Source of the DNA: Verrucomicrobia bacterium UBA3841
Lineage (GTDB): Bacteria; Verrucomicrobiota; Kiritimatiellia; RFP12; UBA1067
Length of the DNA stretch: 27,582 bases
Direction: 5' to 3'
NCBI GenBank assembly: GCA_002392765.1
Contig: DGHT01000072.1
Coordinates: 1-27,582 of the forward strand
Part shown: positions 15,256 through 23,584 of the stretch, in pieces
Numbering within the stretch: the stretch's first letter is position 1
How the letters are laid out: each line of letters starts with the position of its first letter
The notes under the pieces: generated by a model
The model's input: only the letters and a program-made list of their open reading frames with translations
The model's database searches: none
What the model was told of the DNA's origin: nothing
Made by a program: the position numbers and the translations under genes

Positions 15256-17172
15256 TCAGAATTCGCAACTCAGGGTGAACAGGAAACTGCGGCCGCAGGC
15301 GGGATAGTAGTACCCGACTCCCGCATAGTCGCAGTAATTGCGGTCGAAAAGGTTGTCGATCGTGAAGGAGGCTTTCCATCCGGACGCCCAGGATGGAGAG
15401 TAGTATACGCCGGCGTCGAAGAGCGAGTAGGCGGGAAGTTTTTCGCTGTCGTTGGCGAAATCCCCGGACGGGTACTGCGAACTTGTATACGAATATCCGC
15501 CCTTCACTTCGAGATCGCTCCACACCCATACGCCTGTTTCCAGGCGTATCCTGTGGTTCGGGACGTACGGCACTTCGCATCCGTCGTATCTGCCGCCGTC
15601 GAAATCGGCCTTGACGACGCCGTAGCGCAAAGACGCCTCGGCAAGGCCTTCCTGTCGCCACGACAGTCCCGCGTCCATACCGATGCGGCGCGTCTTCGCC
15701 GGGCTGTTGCGGTTGTAGCCGTACGGCGCCATGAGCGGATCGAAGAAGATTTCATCCTCCATCGCCATTCCGTACCCGTTGACATCCATGGAAAACCCTC
15801 CGGGCCCGGTCCATTCCGCGCCGATGTCGAACGACGTTCCCGTTTCCGGATCCAGGAATTTCCCGGAGCGGGTGTAGTTCAGTTCGTCGCAGAATGCGGA
15901 ACGGTGGAACCGCGTCCCCTTCACGTACGTCTTGAGCCCTTCGACAGGCCGGTAGACGAGCCCGAGTTCGAAATCGGCCATCACATCGTTTCCGTCCTCC
16001 GTCCCGGAACCGTCCCTGCGCACCCAGCGGTTGTATATCTCCTCCACGCGGACGCCTGCGATCGCGGACAGGGTGTCCGTCAGATAGAACTCCTCCATGG
16101 CGAACAGCGCTCCGCGCGTACGTCCGAAACGGTTGGCTCTTCCGGCGAACGGATCGTCGGTGTAGGAATCGTAGCGGAAGTCGGCGCCGATGGTGAACTT
16201 GCTGCCGAACCCGAAGATATCGTTCTCGTCCACGTACCTCGGGGAAAGCGAGTACGCGTACGCGTCGTACGCGGTGTCCGTCCCCCATGCCGCCATCCTG
16301 GCCCTGCGGTGCTGGTGCGAGAAAGTTCCGTCCAGATGCAGCCACCTGTCCTCGCCGAGTTTCAGTTTCGAATCCGCGCCGAATCCGTAGCTCCACTGCC
16401 GCGTCCAGTCGTCGCGGTTGTTCGCGCTTTTGCGTCCGTGCTTCCACTGGTGGTATGTAAGCGATCCGGGCAGTTCGTAGAAGGCGTTCTGGTAATTCGC
16501 CTTGAATCCGGCCGTCGATCCGTTTTCGAAATTTTTGCGGAACGCCGCGTTCGCGGTATGCATGTTCCAGGCGCTCCGGTCGCGGTAGCCGCCGGAACGC
16601 CGGTAGTCGTACGACGCCCCGTACTGCAAGCCTTCGTCTTCGACTCCGCCCTTGGTCTGGAGCATTCCCCCGAAGGTGTTCTGCGATCCGGCGCGGGCCT
16701 CGATTTTGGTCTTTTGTCCGTAGTCGGCGCAGTCGGTGACGACATTCACGGTCCCCGCTATCGCGCCGTCTCCGTATAGGACCGGCGACGGTCCCCTGAT
16801 CACTTCTATGCGCGTGACGCGCCCGAGCGGAATGCGCGTCAAATTGGGTGCATTCATGTCTACGTTGTTCAACTCCTCTCCGTCAAGGACGACTTTCATC
16901 CTTCCGAAAGCATTGTCGCCGAAGCCGCGCATCGCCATGGAAGCGAGAATCGGGTTGCCGTTCATGGAGTGGACGTCTATGCCCGCTTTCTTCTTCAGCA
17001 GGTCGGGCAGATCGCGCGCGCCGCTTGATTCGATGTCGGCCGCGCCGATGATCGAGACCGATGCGGGAATCGCATCCCTGGCATCGTCGATTCTGGTTGC
17101 GTACACGGTAACGGACGGTTGCGCCGCTACCGCATTTGTCGCCGCTATTGCGGCGCAGAGCAGTGTCGTCAT
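15256..17172 (-). CDS. btuB: TonB-dependent outer-membrane receptor, probable vitamin B12 (cobalamin) transporter
   Basis: The 638-residue protein has a short hydrophobic signal (cut near AVAA), a TonB-box-like SVTVYATR (about 20-27), and a plug domain (about 35-145) with GFGDNAFGRMKVVLDG and EVIRGPSPVLYGDGAIAGTVNVVT. A 22-strand-type barrel follows, ending in the aromatic FLFTLSCEF typical of outer-membrane insertion. The barrel alone does not give the substrate; the cobalamin riboswitch in its leader does, so vitamin B12 or a related corrinoid is the likely cargo. The ATG at 17172 follows AGAGG very closely (3 nt), with GGGGGA further out as an alternative site. The signal peptide lacks its usual basic residues, although the codons just before the ATG would encode several; no start codon lies among them. 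Confidence 0.9.
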   Translation of the reverse strand: MTTLLCAAIAATNAVAAQPSVTVYATRIDDARDAIPASVSIIGAADIESSGARDLPDLLKKKAGIDVHSMNGNPILASMAMRGFGDNAFGRMKVVLDGEELNNVDMNAPNLTRIPLGRVTRIEVIRGPSPVLYGDGAIAGTVNVVTDCADYGQKTKIEARAGSQNTFGGMLQTKGGVEDEGLQYGASYDYRRSGGYRDRSAWNMHTANAAFRKNFENGSTAGFKANYQNAFYELPGSLTYHQWKHGRKSANNRDDWTRQWSYGFGADSKLKLGEDRWLHLDGTFSHQHRRARMAAWGTDTAYDAYAYSLSPRYVDENDIFGFGSKFTIGADFRYDSYTDDPFAGRANRFGRTRGALFAMEEFYLTDTLSAIAGVRVEEIYNRWVRRDGSGTEDGNDVMADFELGLVYRPVEGLKTYVKGTRFHRSAFCDELNYTRSGKFLDPETGTSFDIGAEWTGPGGFSMDVNGYGMAMEDEIFFDPLMAPYGYNRNSPAKTRRIGMDAGLSWRQEGLAEASLRYGVVKADFDGGRYDGCEVPYVPNHRIRLETGVWVWSDLEVKGGYSYTSSQYPSGDFANDSEKLPAYSLFDAGVYYSPSWASGWKASFTIDNLFDRNYCDYAGVGYYYPACGRSFLFTLSCEF

Positions 17173-17207
17173 TTTCCTCTTTCCCCCTCGTGCGAAGGTA
17201 TTCGATT

Positions 17208-17290
17208 TTGCGGGCGGACCGCATTCCGGCTCTTACGGCTGCGCGACAGCGGCTGGATTTCACAGCGCTTTCCGGTTTTCGCCCGGTTTT
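17208..17290 (-). ncRNA. Cobalamin riboswitch in the btuB leader
   Basis: On the minus strand the leader reads ACCGGGCG, then GGAAAGCGCTGTGAAATCC, then GCTGTCGCGCAGCCGTAA, then AGCCGGAATGCGGTCCGCC. This matches the cobalamin aptamer order: the GGxA...GGTG(A)AATCC core, the C(C/G)GCCACTGT-like arm, and the B12 box (AGCCAGxxGACCxGCC type). CGGGCG and CGCCCG (17280-17285 and 17211-17216) close the outer P1 helix. It lies 36-120 nt before the btuB start. Binding of cobalamin normally shuts off such genes, most likely here by masking the ribosome-binding region, since no terminator hairpin with T-run is visible. Confidence 0.82.
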
Positions 17291-17304
17291 ATGTTAACGT
17301 CTCT

Positions 17305-17333
17305 ATTATATCAAAATTTCGCCAGGACTTTAA
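17305..17333 (-). promoter_or_regulatory. Promoter of the btuB operon
   Basis: The minus strand has TTAAAG (17333-17328), a 17-bp spacer and TATAAT (17310-17305), extended as TTTTGATATAAT. Transcription would begin near 17298, just before the riboswitch. Confidence 0.65.
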
Positions 17334-17362
17334 CTGCAAAAGAATCCAGTCTCGGGGTTTAG

Positions 17363-17420
17363 GGCGCATCTGCGGTTTCCACCCGCGCACATTTGGATTT
17401 GGAAACGGCAGAATCAACTG
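17363..17420. repeat. 58-bp imperfect direct repeat, left copy
   Basis: Starting at GGCGCATCTGC, this matches 27206-27263 without gaps at 46 of 58 positions, including a perfect 15-base core TTTGGATTTGGAAAC. It lies just upstream of the btuB promoter and left of the tRNA pair. Confidence 0.7.
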
Positions 17421-17458
17421 ATGAAATCATCCGCGACTATCGATGTGCAACGGGGGAA

Positions 17459-17535
17459 TGGTGGGCTATAGTGGATTCGAACCACTGACCTCTTCCATGT
17501 CAAGGAAGCGCTCTAACCAACTGAGCTAATAGCCC
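17459..17535 (-). tRNA. tRNA-Val (GAC)
   Basis: On the minus strand the acceptor GGGCTAT pairs with ATAGCCC, the D-arm is TAGCTCAGTTGGTTAGAGC, the anticodon loop TTGACAT gives GAC, and the T-arm is GTGGTTCGAATCCAC. CCA is encoded (17459-17461). Confidence 0.95.
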
Positions 17536-17541
17536 GGTAAA

Positions 17542-17616
17542 TGGCTCGGGCGGCTGGATTCGAACCAGCGACCAATTGATTAACAGTCAACTGCGCTACC
17601 ACTGCGCCACGCCCGA
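17542..17616 (-). tRNA. tRNA-Asn (GTT)
   Basis: On the minus strand the acceptor TCGGGCG pairs with CGCCCGA, the D-arm is GGCGCAGTGGTAGCGC, the anticodon loop CTGTTAA gives GTT, and the T-arm is GCTGGTTCGAATCCAGC. The discriminator is G and CCA is encoded (17542-17544). Six bp separate it from tRNA-Val; the two are transcribed together. Confidence 0.95.
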
Positions 17617-17633
17617 ACAATCATTTGACGAAT

Positions 17634-17662
17634 ATTATATCAATTTTCAGAGTCATTTGCAA
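17634..17662 (-). promoter_or_regulatory. Promoter of the tRNA-Asn/tRNA-Val pair
   Basis: The minus strand has TTGCAA (17662-17657), a 17-bp spacer and TATAAT (17639-17634), extended by TGA. It ends 17 bp before the mature tRNA-Asn 5' end. Confidence 0.75.
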
Positions 17663-18124
17663 GCGAAAAATTTCCTTTGCGCGAAATCGGTCATGGAGTT
17701 TTCATTTGGCTGTGTGCTTCTATCCGATTCCAGAGATCCACTTCGCTGAAAACTTCGCCGACCTGCCAGCCTGATGGCCCGGAAGCAGGGGCCACGCCCG
17801 CAATCCCGTCCATTCAGCGGCCCCTAGCCCCTTCGCACGCTAAGGACGATGCGTCGGTTCATGGTAATTCGACATCATCCAACTTGCGTTTATGTAATAA
17901 TCTATGGCATAAATCGATGTATCATTCCAACTGCAAATTTGGAATGGCATATTTGAACATAATTGCGCAAACCATACAAGTGGCTGCCGATCATAGGCGC
18001 AACGAACGCCTTGCGCACAAACGACTTCACTCCATATCCAACAATGACTAAACCAAGGACAACCGTGAATAAGCTGTTCTCGCCGCCAAATGCACAGGCA
18101 AATCCAAACGGGACGGCAACAACC
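17663..18124. other. Gene-poor stretch with a possible membrane-protein remnant
   Basis: I find no convincing complete gene here. A minus-strand open stretch (about 18131 down to 17902) encodes a hydrophobic segment (LFTVVLGLVIVGYG) followed by basic residues, as in the N-terminus of a small membrane protein. It has no credible start of its own, since its nominal start lies inside the palindromic repeat at 18125-18185. It may be the remnant of a gene interrupted by that repeat. Confidence 0.25.
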
Positions 18125-18185
18125 TTTCCAAAACGGAGCGTACTCCGTTTTGGAAACACCAAAGCGGAGCGTACTCCGTTTTGGT
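18125..18185. repeat. Double palindromic repeat (CCAAAACGGAG-CGTA-CTCCGTTTTGG type)
   Basis: Copy one (18125-18156) is a perfect 14-bp stem with loop CGTA. Copy two (18158-18185) is a 12-bp stem of nearly the same sequence with one G-T wobble and the same loop. They stand one base apart and abut the first recognisable codon of the ATPase relic that follows. Confidence 0.9.
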
Positions 18186-18674
18186 ATTGACTGGAACACG
18201 GCCAAGGCATGGGTAAAAGCTCTCAAGCATCTCTATTTTGGCTTTGAAGTAAGACCTTGGTTCCGAAACGTCGAGAACTCGATACGAAAAATGCCGAAAT
18301 GGTATCTCAGAGACTGGGCGAACATCTCGGATAAAGGCAAACGAGCTGAAACGCTCATCGCCTGCCATCTGCTCAAGGCTGTTGAAGGCTGGACAGATCT
18401 TGGCTATGGAGACTTCGAACTCGGCTATCTCCGCGACAAGGCGAAGCGCGAGGTCGATTTCATTGTCGTGAGAGACGGCGAACCCTGGTTTATCGTGGAA
18501 GCCAAGAATGGCGACACGAGCCTTTCCGGCAATCTTGAGCATTTTCAGCGGCAGACCGGCGCAAAGCACGCCTTTCAGGTTGTAGTGGACGCAGATTACG
18601 TTGACAGAGACTGCTTCTCCTATACGCAGCCCGTTGTCGTCCCCGCCCGGACATTCCTCAGTCAGCTTCTGTAG
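18186..18674 (+). pseudogene. C-terminal fragment of a DUF4143-type AAA ATPase (5'-truncated)
   Basis: From IDWNTAKAWVKALKHLY through EVRPWFRN, PKWYLRDW, KREVDFIVVRDGEPWFIVEAK and the end VVVPARTFLSQLL, about 162 residues match the C-terminal half of ATP-binding proteins annotated with DUF4143. That half has a nuclease-like E-V-D...E-A-K core. Complete members are about 400 residues and begin with a P-loop AAA domain, which is absent here; the homologous sequence stops exactly at the palindromic repeat. The frame runs back to an ATG at 18090, but that part only translates the repeat. Full-length members are common, variable accessory genes of unknown biological role. I read this as a relic, although a short product starting elsewhere cannot be ruled out. 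Confidence 0.75.
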
Positions 18675-18775
18675 GCAAGGCAGAGCAGACAGCGTCGCAT
18701 TTCCCCAAAAACGCCGATAGTCGTTTCCGCGACAGAATTCTGCGCCATACTTGGCATATAGACGGCAAGCCTCCG

Positions 18776-18832
18776 CAACGGATTGCGGCCTGCGCCGTTC
18801 CCATGCGGACCTTCCTCAGCCAGCTGCCGTAG
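18776..18832 (+). pseudogene. Second short relic of a DUF4143-type C-terminus
   Basis: One frame reads ACAVPMRTFLSQLP then TAG, closely resembling the end of the preceding relic (VVVPARTFLSQLL) and using similar bases (CTTCCTCAGCCAGCTGCCGTAG against TTCCTCAGTCAGCTTCTGTAG in parts). Only about 19 codons remain. It suggests that two related ATPase genes once stood in tandem here, or that the 3' end was duplicated. Confidence 0.45.
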
Positions 18833-18866
18833 CGTTGATTCGCGTGACAGCCCGCTACGGCAGCTG
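18821..18866. repeat. 14-bp perfect inverted repeat made from two convergent gene ends
   Basis: CAGCTGCCGTAGCG (18821-18834) is complemented by 18853-18866, with an 18-nt loop. The left arm is the end of the second ATPase relic and the right arm is the last codons and stop of the BspA-like gene on the other strand; both encode QLP-stop. It may serve as a shared transcription stop, but no T-run follows. Confidence 0.75.
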
Positions 18867-21800
18867 AACCTCAACCCTGAAGAACCGCATCTCCGCCTTG
18901 TTCTCGTCTGTAACCGTTTGCCACTCCTCCGAACCGCCGAGCGACGCCTTGCCCTTGACGACGGGTCTCGCCCCTTCGACATTCCACTTCGATTGTTCTG
19001 GCGCTATGCCGAGGTTCTCAAGGTCAGGCGCCCCATCCGCCTTCATCGGGAAGGCGGTGATGCGCAGGTTGTCATCCTTTTCGTTTGGATCAGCCCCTAT
19101 GACATAGCTTTCCCAAACCTTGTACCCATTCGCGCCAGTAAGCTTCGCCGCCGCCTCGTATGCGCCGTATTCATCAACAACGTCTTTGTTTTTCGCCGCG
19201 AGCCATGAGTAAGGTACAGGAACGGCAGTCGTGCGGGTTGCGGTATATTCAGAAGCCCAGCCGTATCCCGCCACCCATGCAGCATCCTCGCCTGCACTCT
19301 CGGCGTTGTCTTTCACATATCGCCATTCTACCGTATGAGTTCCGTCGCCTACAATATTCACACTTTCAGACAGCCATCCGTCGCTGACCCCATCAAGTTT
19401 ACGGATCACCGTGCCATCAACCACTAGCTCCACATGATCCCAGTCGAAATATCCACCGGAATCTTCGCACGATGTTCGCCATGCGAACGTCAAAGTACCA
19501 GGACCCACAAGGACCGTGGAGAGCGTTGATGTCTGCCCATTGGCGATCTCGCCCGACCTCATCGCCTCTTTGTTCGGCGCTGACGGATCCTCGACACGCG
19601 TCCAGCCGAGGCCACCTGTTTCATCCGTCGTAAACTCATGGTCGGGCTTGCCCATCGTGTCTCCAATCACCCATGTTTTTACGATCTCTTGAGCCGCCAC
19701 AGCTGAATCAAGGTAGTCAGCCAATATAGCGCGAGCTTTGACCGTGCAGCTTTCCGTAACATATATCGGCCCGGAGTAAATCTGGCTTTCCGGGGTTGGT
19801 TCACTCCCGTCCAGCGTATAATAGACCGCGGCGTTTTCCGTGGTACAGGAGATCACGACTTTTGTTTTCGACCCTGTGAACGTCTCGGCCGCGTCAATTA
19901 CTGGCGTCGCGGCATTCTCCCACACGCGTGTCAGTGCAACTGAAACAACGGCAGAATCAAAATAGTCATCACCAAAAACCTTGGCCTTGGCAACGACAGA
20001 ATCGTTGAACGCAAACGGCACTTCATAAACTGGACTCTCAGCCGTGGGTTCGCTTCCATCAAGCGTATATCGCAGCACACCGTCGTTGTTCCACTGAATC
20101 GACAACACTTGGTTCGAATGCGCAAACTCAGCACCATCCGCAAGCGAGAACACAGGATCCACACATCGCCCGGGCGCGTATTCCGCAACAGCGACTTCGC
20201 TGGACTCGCCGTCCTTTACTGCGATTGCCTTTACGGTCGTCTTGCCTGTGATGCGGAAACGCCTATATACCGTACTCTCCACTGTCGGGTCGCTCCCGTC
20301 AATCGTATAGTAGATCGTCGCCCCTTCTGCTTCACTTGCAAGGGAAACCGTCAGCGCAGAAGCGCCGAAAGTCGTCCCGCTCTCAGGCGTAAACGAAGGC
20401 GGCAGAAGCTTCCATACGGCATAAAGCGTAACAACGCCGTCGGGCGTCTCCGAAAGATTGGACACAGGCTGCCCAGCCGAATAAACAACTTCTCCACCGG
20501 CTTCCGTTGTCCACCCGATAAACTCATATCCGGGGCGGACGAATGTCGACGTCGCCACAGCGCCCTCTTGGTCATAAGTGCAATCCGTCGCATCCATCTC
20601 CCCCGTACCGCCATTCGCGTCATACGCGATGGAATAGCTGTTCGGCGTCCAGTGTGCATAGAATGTCGTATTCGCTGAGACAGTCGTAGCCGCACTAATC
20701 TTGCTACCTCCGCTTGCCTGCGTGTACCATCCATCAAAACCATAACCAGCCATCGTCGGAGTTGGGAGCTCGCCAACGGCATCGCCTTTGGCAAGCCATT
20801 GCGTCCCACCTGCGACAACGCCGCCATTCGCATCATATTCCACAGACTTCAAATAATCAATATTTATTCCCTGCCACTTTCCAGGTATAGTCACATTCCA
20901 CCCAGTAGAGCCCGGCATCACGTACGCCGTACATCCAGATGCCGTCCCCTGAAAAATGTTGCTTCCCATAGACGATGGTGCATTACCCTCAAAAATAACA
21001 GCTTTCAATCTGCTGCAGTTTTTGAACACATTATTAGCAAAGGAATTTACGCCATTAGGAATTGCAATACGCGCCAGGCTATTGCATCCAACGAAATTAT
21101 CTCCAGTAAGTTGTTTCACACTTTGGGGAATGTTCACCTCTTCGAGGCTGGAACAAGCTTGAAAGGTCGCGCCCCTTATTCTGTACATTCCTTCGCTCAA
21201 TGTGATGCGCTTAAGATTGACGCAGTTTCTGAATGCGGAATAGCCCGTTTCAAGCGTTTCGTCAGTTATCGTCACCGACGCCAGCGTTCTGGGCAGATAG
21301 TTGGTCACGGCTACCCCCGCGCCATCGTTGTATTCTGTCGCAACCCCTCCCGTGTAACTCGCTCTTCCGAAGATCCATCCAAACGAGGCCTCCGTCGTAT
21401 ATGTTGGCTGTGTATTCCGCCGTGCCGCACCGATAAACGGCAACACCATGTTTGTCAACGAACTACAAGATCCAAACGCTTGATATCCAATATTTGTCAC
21501 ACTATTAGGAACAGTTATATTGCCCACCCGCTCAAAAGCATTGAATGCGTTCACACCGATCCGCTTCAATCCTTCATGGAGGATTACCTTTTTTATCACG
21601 CTTCCCCCGCTTCCCGCAGTCGGACAATTTGCATCCGAGTAAAATGCACGATCAGGAATCTCTTCAACACTGGACGGGATTTCTAGACAAGTGACAAGCT
21701 CGCCATTGAGAAACAGTTTTCGCGCATTAAACAGCGGATTCGACGCCTCTGTTGCCCATTGAATCCCGCACCACGCCTCAATGGAGTTTATGTGCACCTC

Positions 21801-23210
21801 TTCGAGTGCGTCACAATATTTGAAAGCTTGGGTTCCTACGTATGTGACTGTTTCTGGTATTCCGATGGATTTTATCATGCTGCAATTCCAGAAAGCACGA
21901 TAGCCGATAAGCGTCTCATCCGTTATTGTCACGCTCTCAAGTGAAGACGGAATGTAGCAAGTTATAGAATCTGATTCGGTATAGTATTGTTGAACCTTCA
22001 CAAGACCGTCATAGGATGAAACTCCAAACAGGTGGCCGAACATTGATTCAGGCGTACCGGTATTTCCGCGCATCGAGCCAACAAACGGCAATGTAAGGCT
22101 TTGCAGATTGTTGCAATATGAAAACACCCATCGCTCGATATCCGTCACGCTACGTGGTATCACTGCATTGGTTAGACTATGGCAAAGGAGAAAGGCATTC
22201 TCTTTTATTGTCTCCAAACCTTCTGGAAGTGCGACGCTCTTCAATCCGCAACCCTCGAACGATGATACTCCGATGGTTTTCAGACCTTCGTTGAAAGAAA
22301 TCCCGGTTAGTTTGGAGCATTTATAGAAAGCACGGGTTCCAATCGTTTCAACCGACGAGGGAATATCAATCGCCGTCAAAGAGTTGCAACCTTGGAAAGC
22401 ATAGTCCGACAAGTTTGTAACGCTGGATGATATTGTGACGGACATCAGGTTTGTGCAGTCCTGAAACGCACGCGACGGGATTTCGAATATTCCATCCGGA
22501 ATGATTATGGCACGAACACAACTGGTTCGGAAAGCCGCCGTACCAACGCTCCTCACGGACAGCGGGATTGAAATTTCTGTCAAACTCTTGCAATCACGAA
22601 AGGCATAAGGGCCAATTTCCACAACTCCCTCGTTGATGGCAATGCTGCTGAAATTTCTGCATCCATAAAATGCGCCATATCCCAAGACCGTTTCATCGCA
22701 TATTGAAATTGACCGCAGTGAAATTGGCAAGCAATACTTAATCGCATAATCTTCACCGTCTCCGTAATATTGCTTTTCAAGCACCCCATTATCATATTCG
22801 ACAGCGCCGAAAATATAACCAAACACGGCGTCCTCAGCCCCACTGTTACCTCTTACCGATCCAACAAACGGCAGAACCATGTTCGTTATTGAACTGCAGC
22901 CGGTAAATGCCGAGGCACCGATTCGCGAGATAGAATTTGGCACTATTACGCTCGTAAGGCCGTCGCAGCCAGCAAACGCATATTCGCCAATTTCAACCAC
23001 ATCACGTCCGTCAATCTTCTCCGGGATCGTCAAATCGCCAGTAGTCGATGTCGGCACCGCCGGATGGCTTGCATTGCCTCCGCCGAGTATGACCTTTCCT
23101 CTGGAAATGGTGTACGTCCATTCAATACTTGATGTATCAATGACGGCTCCATTAGACACACATGCCATTATCAACGCAGAAAACAAAACAAGAACTTTAA
23201 CAGTTCGCAT
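18855..23210 (-). CDS. Giant BspA-type leucine-rich-repeat surface protein with InlB and chitobiase-C-like modules
   Basis: The 1451-residue protein has a signal peptide (about 1-22, MRTVKVLVLFSALIMACVSN). A long array of Treponema/BspA-type leucine-rich repeats (LRR_5) follows to about 780, with units such as IGEYAFAGCDGLTSVIVPNS. Two InlB/Listeria-Bacteroides repeats lie at about 788-855 and 857-935 (YDANGG...GYxFDGWYT). Three chitobiase/beta-hexosaminidase C-terminal-like modules are marked by YTIDGSDPT, YTLDGSEPT and YTLDGSEPT near 967, 1047 and 1130. A beta-sandwich-like region around 1180-1310 (GPGTLTFAWRTS) and a final module ending FFRVEVQLP complete it. Such proteins are extracellular and thought to bind host or plant surfaces; that role is inferred. 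AAAGGAGGT (23217-23225) precedes the ATG. It is the last gene of the FRG set. Confidence 0.9.
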   Translation of the reverse strand: MRTVKVLVLFSALIMACVSNGAVIDTSSIEWTYTISRGKVILGGGNASHPAVPTSTTGDLTIPEKIDGRDVVEIGEYAFAGCDGLTSVIVPNSISRIGASAFTGCSSITNMVLPFVGSVRGNSGAEDAVFGYIFGAVEYDNGVLEKQYYGDGEDYAIKYCLPISLRSISICDETVLGYGAFYGCRNFSSIAINEGVVEIGPYAFRDCKSLTEISIPLSVRSVGTAAFRTSCVRAIIIPDGIFEIPSRAFQDCTNLMSVTISSSVTNLSDYAFQGCNSLTAIDIPSSVETIGTRAFYKCSKLTGISFNEGLKTIGVSSFEGCGLKSVALPEGLETIKENAFLLCHSLTNAVIPRSVTDIERWVFSYCNNLQSLTLPFVGSMRGNTGTPESMFGHLFGVSSYDGLVKVQQYYTESDSITCYIPSSLESVTITDETLIGYRAFWNCSMIKSIGIPETVTYVGTQAFKYCDALEEVHINSIEAWCGIQWATEASNPLFNARKLFLNGELVTCLEIPSSVEEIPDRAFYSDANCPTAGSGGSVIKKVILHEGLKRIGVNAFNAFERVGNITVPNSVTNIGYQAFGSCSSLTNMVLPFIGAARRNTQPTYTTEASFGWIFGRASYTGGVATEYNDGAGVAVTNYLPRTLASVTITDETLETGYSAFRNCVNLKRITLSEGMYRIRGATFQACSSLEEVNIPQSVKQLTGDNFVGCNSLARIAIPNGVNSFANNVFKNCSRLKAVIFEGNAPSSMGSNIFQGTASGCTAYVMPGSTGWNVTIPGKWQGINIDYLKSVEYDANGGVVAGGTQWLAKGDAVGELPTPTMAGYGFDGWYTQASGGSKISAATTVSANTTFYAHWTPNSYSIAYDANGGTGEMDATDCTYDQEGAVATSTFVRPGYEFIGWTTEAGGEVVYSAGQPVSNLSETPDGVVTLYAVWKLLPPSFTPESGTTFGASALTVSLASEAEGATIYYTIDGSDPTVESTVYRRFRITGKTTVKAIAVKDGESSEVAVAEYAPGRCVDPVFSLADGAEFAHSNQVLSIQWNNDGVLRYTLDGSEPTAESPVYEVPFAFNDSVVAKAKVFGDDYFDSAVVSVALTRVWENAATPVIDAAETFTGSKTKVVISCTTENAAVYYTLDGSEPTPESQIYSGPIYVTESCTVKARAILADYLDSAVAAQEIVKTWVIGDTMGKPDHEFTTDETGGLGWTRVEDPSAPNKEAMRSGEIANGQTSTLSTVLVGPGTLTFAWRTSCEDSGGYFDWDHVELVVDGTVIRKLDGVSDGWLSESVNIVGDGTHTVEWRYVKDNAESAGEDAAWVAGYGWASEYTATRTTAVPVPYSWLAAKNKDVVDEYGAYEAAAKLTGANGYKVWESYVIGADPNEKDDNLRITAFPMKADGAPDLENLGIAPEQSKWNVEGARPVVKGKASLGGSEEWQTVTDENKAEMRFFRVEVQLP

Positions 23211-23236
23211 AACCGTACCTCCTTTACTTTTTGTCT

Positions 23237-23584
23237 TTACAGGACTTCAAACTGATTTACATCGAGGCAATCCGGCACGGTTTGCTTCGGATCGTCCGAC
23301 AGCTCGACTACAACTCGTATTTTCAACTTGTTTGCTTTGGCGATGAGCAACGAATTGAAATCAGCCGGGCTGGGAATTGTAAAATCCACCGCTCTAAAAA
23401 GACGCACATTTTGCGGAATATCAAGACTGTCCGCCATCAACAACCATCGATCAACTCGTTTACCGCCATCTACAGCCTGCTCCTTTTCATAAATGTAAGG
23501 CGCGGATGGTTCAATGGTGAACCGGGCAACCCCGTTCACAACCTTGACTTGGCGCACGGTCCCTTCACAGTAATACTTGCTCAT
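23237..23584 (-). CDS. Protein of unknown function, 115 aa, coupled to the FRG-domain gene
   Basis: I do not recognise this 115-residue protein. It looks soluble, with no signal peptide, beta-strand-rich patches (YYCEGTVRQVKVVNGVARFTI) and a charged middle. Its second half has SPADFNSLLIAKANKLKIRVVVEL and it ends in DVNQFEVL. The first part could be a small beta-barrel such as an OB-like fold, but this is only impression. Its ATG overlaps the TGA of the FRG gene (ATGA), so the two proteins are made in coupled fashion and may form a pair. The BspA-like gene starts 26 bp after its stop. It is too large and not obviously acidic enough to call an antitoxin. Confidence 0.75.
   Translation of the reverse strand: MSKYYCEGTVRQVKVVNGVARFTIEPSAPYIYEKEQAVDGGKRVDRWLLMADSLDIPQNVRLFRAVDFTIPSPADFNSLLIAKANKLKIRVVVELSDDPKQTVPDCLDVNQFEVL

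Noticed and set aside
14911..16779. Long open frame on the plus strand opposite tonB and btuB
   Set aside because: It is antisense to well-recognised TonB and receptor sequences, Arg/Val-rich, with no domain or ribosome-binding site.
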